Shown piece by piece: positions 1-8,111 of a stretch of 64,000 nucleotides of DNA (within the stretch, counting starts at the first letter, position 1; every line of letters begins with the position of its first letter). The notes beneath the pieces were generated by a model. The model did not search any database. It saw nothing but the letters and a program-made list of their open reading frames with translations, and was not told the DNA's origin. The stretch covers positions 532,855 through 596,854 of the forward strand of contig NZ_KE695651.1 of the NCBI RefSeq assembly GCF_000454065.1. The letters are read 5' to 3'. The position numbers were made by a program, and so were the translations under genes. This stretch comes from Brevibacillus thermoruber 423 (lineage in GTDB: Bacteria; Bacillota; Bacilli; Brevibacillales; Brevibacillaceae).

Positions 1-257
1 ATTACAATTTCTACAACTTCCCGTACGCCTTTGGCCTCCTGTTTGCCAAGGGGCTGTACGCCGAGTACCTGAAGCGCGGCGCCTCGTTTGTCGAACAATA
101 CGATCAACTGCTTGCGGTCACCGGCAAGATGAACATTGCCGACGTCGCCGCCATCATGGACGTGGACGTCCGGTCCGCCGACTTCTGGCGCGGCTCGCTT
201 GCCTTGATCGCGGAAGATGTCGAAACGTTCGTCTCCCTGGCCGCGTCCCGCAGCTAA
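1..257 (+). CDS. M3 family oligoendopeptidase, C-terminal fragment
   Basis: The window opens inside this gene; the reading frame starts at base 3 and stops with TAA at 255-257, leaving about 84 residues. The visible sequence (YNFYNFPYAFGLLFAKGLY, then YDQLLAVTGK and DFWRGSLALI) matches the last helices of the PepF/M3 oligoendopeptidase family, cytoplasmic zinc peptidases that cut short peptides. The HExxH zinc motif would lie upstream, outside the window. A terminator follows directly, so this is the last gene of its transcript. The family call rests on remembered family sequence and is fairly secure; the exact member is not. Confidence 0.8.
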   Translation, partial: YNFYNFPYAFGLLFAKGLYAEYLKRGASFVEQYDQLLAVTGKMNIADVAAIMDVDVRSADFWRGSLALIAEDVETFVSLAASRS

Positions 258-271
258 CCGATGTGCCCAAG

Positions 272-299
272 AGCCCGACGAAAACCGTCGGGCTTTTTC
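272..299 (+). terminator. Intrinsic terminator of the oligoendopeptidase gene
   Basis: A perfect 9-bp stem AGCCCGACG/CGTCGGGCT (272-280 with 286-294) with a 5-base loop runs into TTTTT. Confidence 0.85.
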
Positions 300-359
300 G
301 CGTGCGTATAGCCAGCCGGTCGGGTGGAGACGATATGAAAAAACGGATGAGGTGATATT

Positions 360-578
360 GTGGTGAACGGATTGCAGTTGCTCGATCTGCTGCGGGAAAC
401 GGAAAACAAGATGCTCCATTTACATAGAGCCATCGACAGGATTACCAACGAACCCGACTTCAAGGAGTCGGTCAGCGTCTTGACCGAGGTGGTGCGGGAT
501 TACCAGATGCAGTTGGATAAAATGAAACAGGCCTTGGGCAAAATCGAGATTGGTCAGCAGCACACCACCCAACAGTAG
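360..578 (+). CDS. Small coiled-coil hypothetical protein (72 aa)
   Basis: A 72-residue, charged, helix-rich protein with heptad-like spacing (LLDLLRETENKMLHLHRAID) and no membrane segment or recognisable domain. A GAGGTGAT ribosome site at 349-356 lies before two tandem GTG codons at 360 and 363; the first is taken as the start. It sits alone between two terminators, so it is its own transcription unit. The ribosome site and terminator support a real gene. Function is unknown; a small regulatory or scaffold protein is possible but unsupported. Confidence 0.6.
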   Translation: MVNGLQLLDLLRETENKMLHLHRAIDRITNEPDFKESVSVLTEVVRDYQMQLDKMKQALGKIEIGQQHTTQQ

Positions 579-604
579 ACCCAGCCTTGCTGTAAAGAAA
601 ATGT

Positions 605-646
605 AAAAAAACAGCCTTCCATGCAAAGTGGAAGGCTGTTTTTTTG
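605..646 (+). terminator. Intrinsic terminator after the 72-aa gene
   Basis: The stem CAGCCTTCCA/TGGAAGGCTG (612-621 with 629-638) is flanked by A-rich and T-rich runs, so it may work in both directions. Confidence 0.85.
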
Positions 647-926
647 GGAGCAACATACCAATTTTTTCAAGTAACTTGGACCTACGTCATGGTTTACACA
701 TCCTGCCATCCCATTTCTTTTGTCCATATGTCTCCCAAAAGGTTGCAGGACTGGCTGATGAATTCTCTGGGAATAAGGGCACGAAATTGGAATTGTATTA
801 CATTTTCTTTACAAAACAGGTGTTCGTGAAGCAGGAAACTGCGACTATGGCCCGTGTGGAATTTCCTGCCGTATAATGACCGACAGGCGTGTCAATCCGA
901 GTAAAACGTGATCGGGGAGTGTCGAG

Positions 927-3146
927 ATGGAGAAGGCAGGGATTCGCAAACGAATCAGGTGGCTGCTCCTCGCGGGATTCGCCGGCGTCGCGATCGGCTA
1001 TGCCATGTGGATGTTTCCCACGTCTGCCCAGGTTGAGACGGGGCAAACGGCGGAGGGGCACCATTTGAAATTCCGCACGCACGGCGAGCAGCTTCAGATG
1101 TACAAAGACAGCGCGTGGAAACCCTACTTCGTCAAAGGGATCAACTTGGGGGCTTCCCTGCCGGGGCACTATCCTGGCGAGCTGCCGATCCAAAAGGAAG
1201 ACTACGAACGCTGGTTCGGCATGATGCACGAATTGGGTGTCAGAGCCGTGCGGATCTACACCATCCATCAGCCGGTCTTCTACGAGGCACTGGTGGAGTT
1301 CAACCGGAAGCACGCCGATGATCCGCTCTACCTGATTCAGGGAATCTGGTCGCCGGAAGAAGCGCTGATCGAAAAGAAGGACGCGTTTTTGCCGGAGATC
1401 AAGACCGAGTTTCGCCAGGAGATCGAATACGCCGTCGGAGCGGTGTACGGGGACATCGAGATTCCCGAGCGGCAGGGCAAAGCAAGCGGTACATACACGG
1501 CCAATGCCGGTCCGTACCTGTTGGGCTGGCATGTCGGCACCGAGTGGGACCCGGAAATGGTGAGCCAGACAAACCGGGTGCGCAAACAGGAACCGATGTA
1601 TCACGGGCGTCACTTTCAGGCCGCTCCCGCAGCCACGCCGTTTGAAAGCTGGCTGGCGGAGATGCTGGATTATACGGCGCAGTTGGAGGCCAAACGGGGC
1701 TGGCAGCATCCGGTGACGTTTACCAACTGGGTCACCACCGATCCGCTCTCCCATCCGGGCGAGCCGATCATTCACGAGGACATGGTCAGTGTCGATCCGA
1801 CGCATATCCGGACCGTCAACTGGGAGGCGGGCTTCTTCGCCGCCTATCACGTCTATCCGTATTATCCCGACTTTTTCCGCTTTGATCCGGCGTTGAGGAC
1901 GGTGAAAAACGAGCGCGGCGAGGTCGATCCGTACAAAGCCTACCTCAGGCAGTTGAAATCTCACCACAGGGGGATGCCTGTCATGGTTACCGAATTTGGC
2001 GTTCCCTCTTCCTTGGGAGTCGCGCACCTCGGCCCCTTGGGGCGCGACCAGGGCGGACACGACGAGCGCGAGCAAGGACGCATCAATGCGGAACTGCTTC
2101 AGGAGATATACGCCGAGGGGTATTCGGGCGCCATTCTGTTCGCCTGGCAGGACGAATGGTTCAAACGGACGTGGAACACCATGCGGTTCGAGATCCCGGA
2201 AGACCGGCGCGCCTACTGGAAAAACGAACTGACCAACGAATCGTTCTTCGGACTGTTGGCGATGGACGCCGGCAAGGAGGATGACCTGGTCATAGACGGG
2301 AAGGCGGACGATTGGGACAGGCTGCCGGCGGAGGAAAAGCGCAGGATCCCGGCACACATGCCCGGATTCCGCGACATCTGGATGACGCATGACGAAGCGT
2401 ACGTCTACCTGCTGGCCCGGTTGGACGGTGCGTTCCAGCCGGAGAAGGAAACGGTGTACATCGGCTTTGACACCATTCCGGGCGGCAACCGGCAGTCCGG
2501 CGAACTTCCCGGACTGTCGCTGGACGAAGGCCTGGAGGCGCTCGCGGTGTTGGGAACCGAGCAGGAAAGCCAGGTCAAACTGGCGGCCCAGTACGATTTT
2601 CACCGCCGACTGTACGGGGAGCGGTTCGGGATGATCAACGTCCCGGAGGAGGAGCGCCGAGACAATTCCGGCCTGTTTACGCCGGTGAAGCTGGCGGTCA
2701 GCCTGGAGATGTCGCCCCCGGATACGAAGCAGGTCCATCCGTTTGAGGAGGTGGTGGTAGGAAAGCTGCGTCGGGGGACGACCGCTGTTGGAAAAGAAGG
2801 CTACAGCTCGCAGGCACACTGGCAGGTCAACGGTGAGTGGTTGGAAGTGCGCATTCCCTGGATGCTGCTGGGATTTACCGATCCGAGCACGAAACACGTC
2901 CTGAGCTATGGAGACGGCAAAACCAAGTCGTTTACCGCCGTCGCAACCGAAGGGATTCGCATCATTGGCCTGCGGGGGGAAAAAGCGTCCGGACGGCTCC
3001 GCGGAGTGGGCGACACCGTTGTGCCGCTCTCGACATGGGAGCGGTATACCTGGCGGGATTGGGAGCAGCCGCAGTTTTCGGAACGAAAAAAGGAGAGCTA
3101 TTCGATCTACCAGAAAGCGCTGCAGACCATTCCGGCCTACCGCTAG
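927..3146 (+). CDS. Membrane-anchored TIM-barrel glycoside hydrolase-like protein
   Basis: A 739-aa protein with an N-terminal hydrophobic segment (residues about 10-30), a signal anchor or signal peptide. Residues about 55-460 look like a glycoside hydrolase TIM barrel of the GH2/GH5 type: YFVKGINLGASLPG at the first strand, VRAVRIYTIHQPVFY, GWHVGTEWDPE and MVTEFGVPSS, the last giving a Glu placed as a catalytic residue would be. Residues about 475-700 look like a beta-sandwich, CBM9 or DOMON-like. It heads a co-directional run with a HEAT-repeat protein, a processive glycosyltransferase and a sugar dehydrogenase, so a role in trimming or releasing the polymer outside the cell is likely. GGGGAG precedes the ATG. 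A TATAAT at 872-877 may be the promoter -10, but no good -35 is seen in the 280 bp upstream. Substrate unknown. Confidence 0.72.
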   Translation: MEKAGIRKRIRWLLLAGFAGVAIGYAMWMFPTSAQVETGQTAEGHHLKFRTHGEQLQMYKDSAWKPYFVKGINLGASLPGHYPGELPIQKEDYERWFGMMHELGVRAVRIYTIHQPVFYEALVEFNRKHADDPLYLIQGIWSPEEALIEKKDAFLPEIKTEFRQEIEYAVGAVYGDIEIPERQGKASGTYTANAGPYLLGWHVGTEWDPEMVSQTNRVRKQEPMYHGRHFQAAPAATPFESWLAEMLDYTAQLEAKRGWQHPVTFTNWVTTDPLSHPGEPIIHEDMVSVDPTHIRTVNWEAGFFAAYHVYPYYPDFFRFDPALRTVKNERGEVDPYKAYLRQLKSHHRGMPVMVTEFGVPSSLGVAHLGPLGRDQGGHDEREQGRINAELLQEIYAEGYSGAILFAWQDEWFKRTWNTMRFEIPEDRRAYWKNELTNESFFGLLAMDAGKEDDLVIDGKADDWDRLPAEEKRRIPAHMPGFRDIWMTHDEAYVYLLARLDGAFQPEKETVYIGFDTIPGGNRQSGELPGLSLDEGLEALAVLGTEQESQVKLAAQYDFHRRLYGERFGMINVPEEERRDNSGLFTPVKLAVSLEMSPPDTKQVHPFEEVVVGKLRRGTTAVGKEGYSSQAHWQVNGEWLEVRIPWMLLGFTDPSTKHVLSYGDGKTKSFTAVATEGIRIIGLRGEKASGRLRGVGDTVVPLSTWERYTWRDWEQPQFSERKKESYSIYQKALQTIPAYR

Positions 3147-3183
3147 TGGTCAAGTCAGAGGAGAGGAGAGGAGTGCGAGAAGC

Positions 3184-4350
3184 ATGTTTCAACATCTGCA
3201 GATCGCATACGGGTTTATCTGCGTCGCATCCGCACTGATTGTCAGCGGGGTGGTCCTCCTGCTCGTGATCAAGTGGCGAAACCTGCGAATGGCCCGCATG
3301 AAAGACGAAGCACGAAAAAAGCAGCAGGACTATGTTGCGTACGTCATCGCCCATCTCGATGCGGACGAGGAGTTGAAACTCCCGGTCGGTCCGCTCGGCA
3401 AGTGGGACCTGGCCGTGCTGGAAGAGCAGTTGATCGAGCTGGCCGAGCGCGTCAAAGGAAAGCATCGCGAGCGTCTGGCCGAGCTGTTTGAGCGGCTGGG
3501 GCTGCCGGAAAAAGAACTGGCCCGTCTCACCCGTTCGTTTGGCGTAAACCGCTTGGACGCCGCCTACAAACTGGGGGCGATGGGCTGCAGCCAGGCCGCT
3601 CCCGCGCTGTTGTCGGTCCTGAAAACGGAGCGGGACGAACCGGGGCGCTTTATCATCGCCCGAGCGATCGCCCGCTGCGCCCGGGATACGGCGGACCTGC
3701 GCGAAATGGTCGCGCACATGGTCGCCCTTTCTCCGGAATCGCCCCGGCTTTTGGCCGAGATCCTGTGCGAGTCGGCCGTCGATCCCGCGCCGCTGATGCG
3801 GGAGTGGATCGAGCATTCCGATTGGCGGCTGGTGCTGGTTGCGATGGCCGGGATGCCGTCCACGGCTGACCGGGAGCTGATCGGCAGCTTGTGGAAGCTG
3901 ATCGGAGCGGACGAGAAAGAGGTCCGCATCAACGCGGCCAAGCTTCTGCTCCGGACGGGGGATTGGGTGACGCCGCAGCAGGTGGAATCGCTCATCAAGC
4001 ACCCGGATTGGGAGATCAGATCGCTCACGGCCAAGTCGATCGGCAGATGGGCGGACGACAGCTATGTGCCGCTGCTCAGCCGGTCCATTGACGACGAGAA
4101 CTGGTGGGTGCGGTACAATGCCGCCCGCAGCCTGGCCAAACTGGGCGACGACGGATTCCGTGCCCTGTGCGAGATCGCCTCGCAGGCGAAGCAAAAAGAA
4201 ATCGCCGACCTGGCCATGCAAAATATCCAGGACGCGCTCCGCGACGAGAGCACCGGCAGCGGTCAGGCTGGTGCCGCGGGAGCCAAAACCAAGCATGCCA
4301 TGTACCACTCTTATTTCAACACGCAGCGGGCGGGCCATATGACGGGATAG
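3184..4350 (+). CDS. Membrane-anchored HEAT-repeat protein
   Basis: The frame is open from 2908, but the start is set at ATG 3184 because a GGAGAGGAG stretch lies just upstream and the first residues then form one membrane helix (YGFICVASALIVSGVVLLLV). That gives 388 aa. A short charged coiled segment follows, then alpha-helical repeats; the clearest HEAT-like units are at residues about 120-160 and 240-350 (for example EVRINAAKLLLRTGDW and WWVRYNAARSLAKLGDDG). HEAT arrays are protein-binding scaffolds. It starts 37 bp after the hydrolase and 115 bp before the glycosyltransferase, so it probably serves as an inner-membrane partner of the polymer synthase. No enzymatic motif is visible. Confidence 0.75.
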   Translation: MFQHLQIAYGFICVASALIVSGVVLLLVIKWRNLRMARMKDEARKKQQDYVAYVIAHLDADEELKLPVGPLGKWDLAVLEEQLIELAERVKGKHRERLAELFERLGLPEKELARLTRSFGVNRLDAAYKLGAMGCSQAAPALLSVLKTERDEPGRFIIARAIARCARDTADLREMVAHMVALSPESPRLLAEILCESAVDPAPLMREWIEHSDWRLVLVAMAGMPSTADRELIGSLWKLIGADEKEVRINAAKLLLRTGDWVTPQQVESLIKHPDWEIRSLTAKSIGRWADDSYVPLLSRSIDDENWWVRYNAARSLAKLGDDGFRALCEIASQAKQKEIADLAMQNIQDALRDESTGSGQAGAAGAKTKHAMYHSYFNTQRAGHMTG

Positions 4351-4465
4351 GCGTGGAGTACTTCCCCGAGAAGGGAGATTGCAGCACGAACAACTTCCGT
4401 GACAGAAGGACAGCTTCATCGGAAGGTCTACGATTGAGGTTTTCTTCGGAGGGAAAGGAGGAATT

Positions 4466-5881
4466 ATGCGCGATCTGTTGCTGGGTTACGGGTTGTTTGC
4501 CATGTACTACGTCTTGGTGGTCAACTCGATTTACCTGCTGATTACCATCTTCTCGCATCTGAACATCTCGTCGATCATGAAGCGATCCCGGTTTACCCGC
4601 TACCAGTCACTTGCCGGATCGGAGCGGGTGCCGCCCGTCTCCATCCTGGTGCCGGCGTACAACGAGGAGCTGACAATTATCGAGAACGTTCGTTCCCTGC
4701 TGGCTCTGCATTATCCGCAGTACGAAGTGATCGTGATCAACGACGGGTCCAAGGACGAGACGCTGCAGGTGCTGATCCGCGAGTTCGGATTAATCCGGCA
4801 GCCGCACGCCCGGATCCGCAACGTGGTGCATTCGTCGCCCGTCAACGGGATTTATCACAACCCGCAGTACCCGCAGCTCTATGTCATCGACAAGGAAAAC
4901 GGCGGCAAGGCGGACTCGCTCAACGCAGGCATCAACTTGTCCCACTATCCGCTGATCGCGTCGATTGATGCCGATTCCTTGCTGGAAAAAGACGCGCTCA
5001 TCCGGATGGCGCAGGTGTACATGGAAAATCCGGAAGAGACCGTCGCCATCGGCGGCAACGTGCGCATCGCCAACGGCTGCCTGATCGAGGACGGCATCGT
5101 CAAGGAAGTGAAACTGCCCGACAAACTGCTGCCGATGTTTCAGACCATCGAATACATGAAGGCCTTTCTCGGCGGCCGGATTGGATGGAGCTCGATCAAC
5201 GGGCTGATCATCGTGTCGGGGGCGTTCGGCCTCTTCCGCAAAGACTGCGTGATCAAAGTGGGCGGCTACCGCGAAGGGTACCCCGGCGAGGATATGAACA
5301 TCATCATCAAGCTGCACAAGTACATGCTGGAGAACAAGCAAAAGTACCGTGTTGCCTTTTGTCCCGATGCCGTCTGCTGGACGCAGGCGCCGGACACGTT
5401 CCGCATCTTGAGCAGCCAGCGGAAGCGCTGGGGCCGGGGCAACCTGAAAAACATGCTGGAATACCGGCACATGCTGTTCAACCCTAAGTACAAGGTGATG
5501 GGCCTGTTGACCATGCCGTACAACGTGCTGTTTGAAACGCTGAATCCCTATTTCAAGCTGACTGGGCTGCTCGCCCTGCTGGGATACAGTTGGATGGACA
5601 TGACCCATGCCCACATCGTGCTGGTCTTTATGGCGATCAACCTCTTGTTCGGTTACATGCTCACCGTCAGTGCGATTTTGCTGGAAGAGCGGGCGTTCCG
5701 CCGCTATCCGAAAATGAGCGACCTCGCCAAACTGTTGGGGTACGGGTTCCTGATGTTTTTCGGGTACTACCAATTGGGAGCGATTTGGCGCCTCCTCGGT
5801 CACATTGAGTTTTTCCGCAAGAACAACACGTGGGGTGTCATGACGCGGCAGAGCTGGAAAGTAGAGACGCGACAATCGTGA
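4466..5881 (+). CDS. Processive family 2 glycosyltransferase (polysaccharide synthase)
   Basis: A 471-aa integral membrane enzyme with one N-terminal membrane helix, a cytoplasmic GT-A domain and about three C-terminal membrane segments, the layout of hyaluronan, poly-GlcNAc and cellulose synthases. All processive GT2 motifs are present: VPAYNEELT and NDGSKDE for the nucleotide, DADS as the DxD metal site, GED as the catalytic-base motif and QRKRW as the QxxRW motif that binds the growing chain. It should polymerise sugars from a UDP-sugar and push the chain through the membrane. AAAGGAGG precedes the ATG. With the nucleotide-sugar dehydrogenase downstream, a uronic-acid-containing polymer is plausible. 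The exact polymer cannot be read from sequence. Confidence 0.88.
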   Translation: MRDLLLGYGLFAMYYVLVVNSIYLLITIFSHLNISSIMKRSRFTRYQSLAGSERVPPVSILVPAYNEELTIIENVRSLLALHYPQYEVIVINDGSKDETLQVLIREFGLIRQPHARIRNVVHSSPVNGIYHNPQYPQLYVIDKENGGKADSLNAGINLSHYPLIASIDADSLLEKDALIRMAQVYMENPEETVAIGGNVRIANGCLIEDGIVKEVKLPDKLLPMFQTIEYMKAFLGGRIGWSSINGLIIVSGAFGLFRKDCVIKVGGYREGYPGEDMNIIIKLHKYMLENKQKYRVAFCPDAVCWTQAPDTFRILSSQRKRWGRGNLKNMLEYRHMLFNPKYKVMGLLTMPYNVLFETLNPYFKLTGLLALLGYSWMDMTHAHIVLVFMAINLLFGYMLTVSAILLEERAFRRYPKMSDLAKLLGYGFLMFFGYYQLGAIWRLLGHIEFFRKNNTWGVMTRQSWKVETRQS

Positions 5882-5905
5882 CGCATCTGCAAAGGAGTGG
5901 AGAAG

Positions 5906-6724
5906 ATGCCTACAAGCGGTAACCAACGTGTGGCAGAGTCCCGGTTTGCCGAAAAGCTGTCGTATTTTCTGCGGTACTACGAGGCCAGCAACCTGGCGTG
6001 CGGTCTGATTGCCGCCCGATGCGAACCAGACGGCGACCCGGAATGGGCCGGGCTGCAGCAGTTGATCCAGGAGCGCGATCCCCAGCGGGCCGTCCAGGTG
6101 TTTTACGACGAGCAGTCGAAGGTGCTGTTCCTCTTGCTGGATGGCACATCGCTGGCCGATACGCACTATCTGGCGCTGCAGGTCAAGGAGAGGCTGCGCG
6201 ATCGCCACCGGCTGCAGGGGCACGTCTGCATCGCCAGCTTTCCCGAAAGCGGCGAATCGTTCGAGGCGTTGTATCAGGAAGTGATCCGGCGGCTGGACCG
6301 TGAGGCCGGCGCCGCTGACGGCTTGCAGTTTGTCGTGTGCCAGCCGTCCGTGCGGCCTCACCGCCTGCTGTTGATCGAGAGCGACCCCGTCGTCAGGCAG
6401 CTCCTGGCGGTTCGGTTCGCTCGCAGCGGGTACGACGTGCATACCGCGAAGGACGGCGCAGAGGGGATGGAAAAGTACCTGCAGCTGCGTCCCGACCTCG
6501 TGATCACGGAACTGACGCTGCCGGTGATGAACGGGTACCAGGTGATCGATTGGCTTCGCGAGCAGCAGGAACCTGACGCGCGATGCAAAATCGTGGTGCT
6601 GACGGACAAACGTCTGGAGGATGACATGACCAAATGCTTCCAAAAAGGCGTTGCCGACTATATCACCAAACCGTTTTCCCCCATTGAGCTGGACTGGCGC
6701 ATCAAGCGTTTGCTGGTCTCCTAG
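5906..6724 (+). CDS. Degenerate GGDEF-like/pseudo-receiver protein
   Basis: The ATG at 5906 is chosen over the in-frame GTG at 5897 because AAAGGAG lies at the right distance; the product is 272 aa. Residues about 50-145 resemble the second half of a GGDEF fold (FLLLDGTSLADTHYLALQV, then HVCIASFPESGESFEALYQEV) without a GGDEF signature, so cyclase activity is unlikely. Residues about 153-272 are a CheY-like receiver. The Thr (VVLTDK) and Lys (YITKPF) switch residues are kept, but the phosphoacceptor Asp is Glu202 (DLVITELTLP) and the acidic pair is altered (IESD). It is therefore probably a non-phosphorylated or permanently activated pseudo-receiver. It lies 24 bp after the glycosyltransferase and 28 bp before the dehydrogenase, so it probably regulates the synthase post-translationally. 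Confidence 0.75.
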   Translation: MPTSGNQRVAESRFAEKLSYFLRYYEASNLACGLIAARCEPDGDPEWAGLQQLIQERDPQRAVQVFYDEQSKVLFLLLDGTSLADTHYLALQVKERLRDRHRLQGHVCIASFPESGESFEALYQEVIRRLDREAGAADGLQFVVCQPSVRPHRLLLIESDPVVRQLLAVRFARSGYDVHTAKDGAEGMEKYLQLRPDLVITELTLPVMNGYQVIDWLREQQEPDARCKIVVLTDKRLEDDMTKCFQKGVADYITKPFSPIELDWRIKRLLVS

Positions 6725-6752
6725 ACATACAAAAAAACCGGAGGGATGCCAA

Positions 6753-8111
6753 GTGGACAGATTTACGGCATTGCAGCAAAAAATTGAAAACAAAACAGCA
6801 AAAGTCGGTGTCATCGGATTGGGCTATGTCGGCCTACCGCTTGCCGTCGAGATCGCGAGACACGGGTTCACCGTGTTTGGCATCGATCTGGATCTGAAAA
6901 AAATCGAGACGCTGCAGCGGGGAGAGTCGTACATTCGCGACGTACCTGCCGAGTCAGTCCGCCCGTTGGTGGAGGAAGGCCGATTGATCGCCACCGCCGA
7001 TTACCGCGTATTGAAGGAGTTGGACGCGATCAGCATTTGCGTGCCGACGCCGCTGAGTGAGAATCAGGACCCGGACACGTCCTACATTTCCCGGGTCGTT
7101 GACCAGATCAAACACTACGTCCAGAACGGACCGCTGATCACCCTGGAAAGCACCACCTATCCCGGCACCACCGAAGAGCTGATTCAGTGGGAGCTGGAAA
7201 AAATGGGCTACCGTGTGGGAACCGACTTTTTCCTGTGCTTCTCGCCGGAGCGGGTGGATCCCGGCAACAGCCGTTTCCAAACCACCAATACGCCGAAGGT
7301 CATCGGTGGTACGACCGAGAAATGCCTGGCGCTGGGTGTCCAGTTGTACAGCAACTTCATCGAACACATCGTTCCCGTTTCGTCGACGAAAGTGGCGGAA
7401 ATGTCGAAGCTGCTGGAAAACACCTTCCGCAGCGTGAACATCGCCTTCATCAACGAGATGGCGCTGATGTGCGAACGGATGGGCATCGACGTGTGGGAGG
7501 TCATCAAGGCGTCCTCGACCAAACCGTTCGGATTCATGCCGTTCTATCCCGGCCCGGGCATCGGCGGCCATTGCATTCCGCTGGACCCGATGTACCTGTC
7601 GTGGAAGGCGAAAGGGTACCGCTTCTTCAGCAAGTTTATCGACCTGGCCCAATCGATCAACAACGGCATGCCGGATTACGTCGTCTACAAGGCGTCGATC
7701 ATTCTCAACCGATACGCCAAATCGCTGCGCAACTCGCGCGTCCTGCTGCTGGGAATGGCGTACAAACCGGACATCGACGACCTGCGCGAATCTCCGGGAT
7801 TGCAGGTGTACGAACTGTTCAAGGACGCAGGGGCGCTGGTCGACTACTACGATCCGCACGCCCACACGTTCAAGGACAAACACGGGCGTGAAGTGAAGAG
7901 CGTCGAGTACGACATCCGTGAGTGGAAAAAGTACGACATCATGGTGCTGATCACCAACCACAGCGCGTTTAATTACCGCGAACTGGCCGACCTGGGTGTC
8001 GCCATTCTGGATACGCGCAACGCTTTTGACGGCATTCATGCTCCGCATTTATACAAACTGGGCACGTCCATTGCGCCCGTGGAGGCGAAGGAGCCGTCCA
8101 TGGCGATCTAG
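6753..8111 (+). CDS. Nucleotide-sugar (UDP-hexose type) 6-dehydrogenase
   Basis: GTG 6753 is taken as start because GGAGGG lies 7 bases upstream; 452 aa. The N-terminus has the NAD-binding GVIGLGYVGLPLA. Further motifs are ESTTYPGTTEEL, FSPERVDPGN and the catalytic GPGIGGHCIPLDP with its Cys, followed by a C-terminal UDP-binding domain (VLLLGMAYKPDIDDLRESP). The enzyme oxidises C6 of a UDP-sugar to a UDP-uronic acid with 2 NAD+. The FSPER and GIGGHCIP forms fit the WbpA/WecC group (UDP-GlcNAc or UDP-ManNAc dehydrogenases) slightly better than UDP-glucose dehydrogenase, but substrate is not certain. As last gene of the polysaccharide operon it probably supplies the charged sugar. Its stop overlaps the stop of the convergent gene in the bases CTAG. 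Confidence 0.87.
   Translation: MDRFTALQQKIENKTAKVGVIGLGYVGLPLAVEIARHGFTVFGIDLDLKKIETLQRGESYIRDVPAESVRPLVEEGRLIATADYRVLKELDAISICVPTPLSENQDPDTSYISRVVDQIKHYVQNGPLITLESTTYPGTTEELIQWELEKMGYRVGTDFFLCFSPERVDPGNSRFQTTNTPKVIGGTTEKCLALGVQLYSNFIEHIVPVSSTKVAEMSKLLENTFRSVNIAFINEMALMCERMGIDVWEVIKASSTKPFGFMPFYPGPGIGGHCIPLDPMYLSWKAKGYRFFSKFIDLAQSINNGMPDYVVYKASIILNRYAKSLRNSRVLLLGMAYKPDIDDLRESPGLQVYELFKDAGALVDYYDPHAHTFKDKHGREVKSVEYDIREWKKYDIMVLITNHSAFNYRELADLGVAILDTRNAFDGIHAPHLYKLGTSIAPVEAKEPSMAI

Noticed and set aside
628..876. Short ORFs at 628-876 between the coiled-coil gene and the hydrolase
   Set aside because: They begin within the terminator, have no ribosome site and lack coding character.
798..6814. 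Very long antisense open frames opposite the polysaccharide operon (for example 798-2897, 2962-4419 and 4790-6814 on minus)
   Set aside because: They mirror the codon phase of the GC-rich plus-strand genes, have no ribosome sites and give low-complexity His/Arg/Val-rich products. They are shadows.
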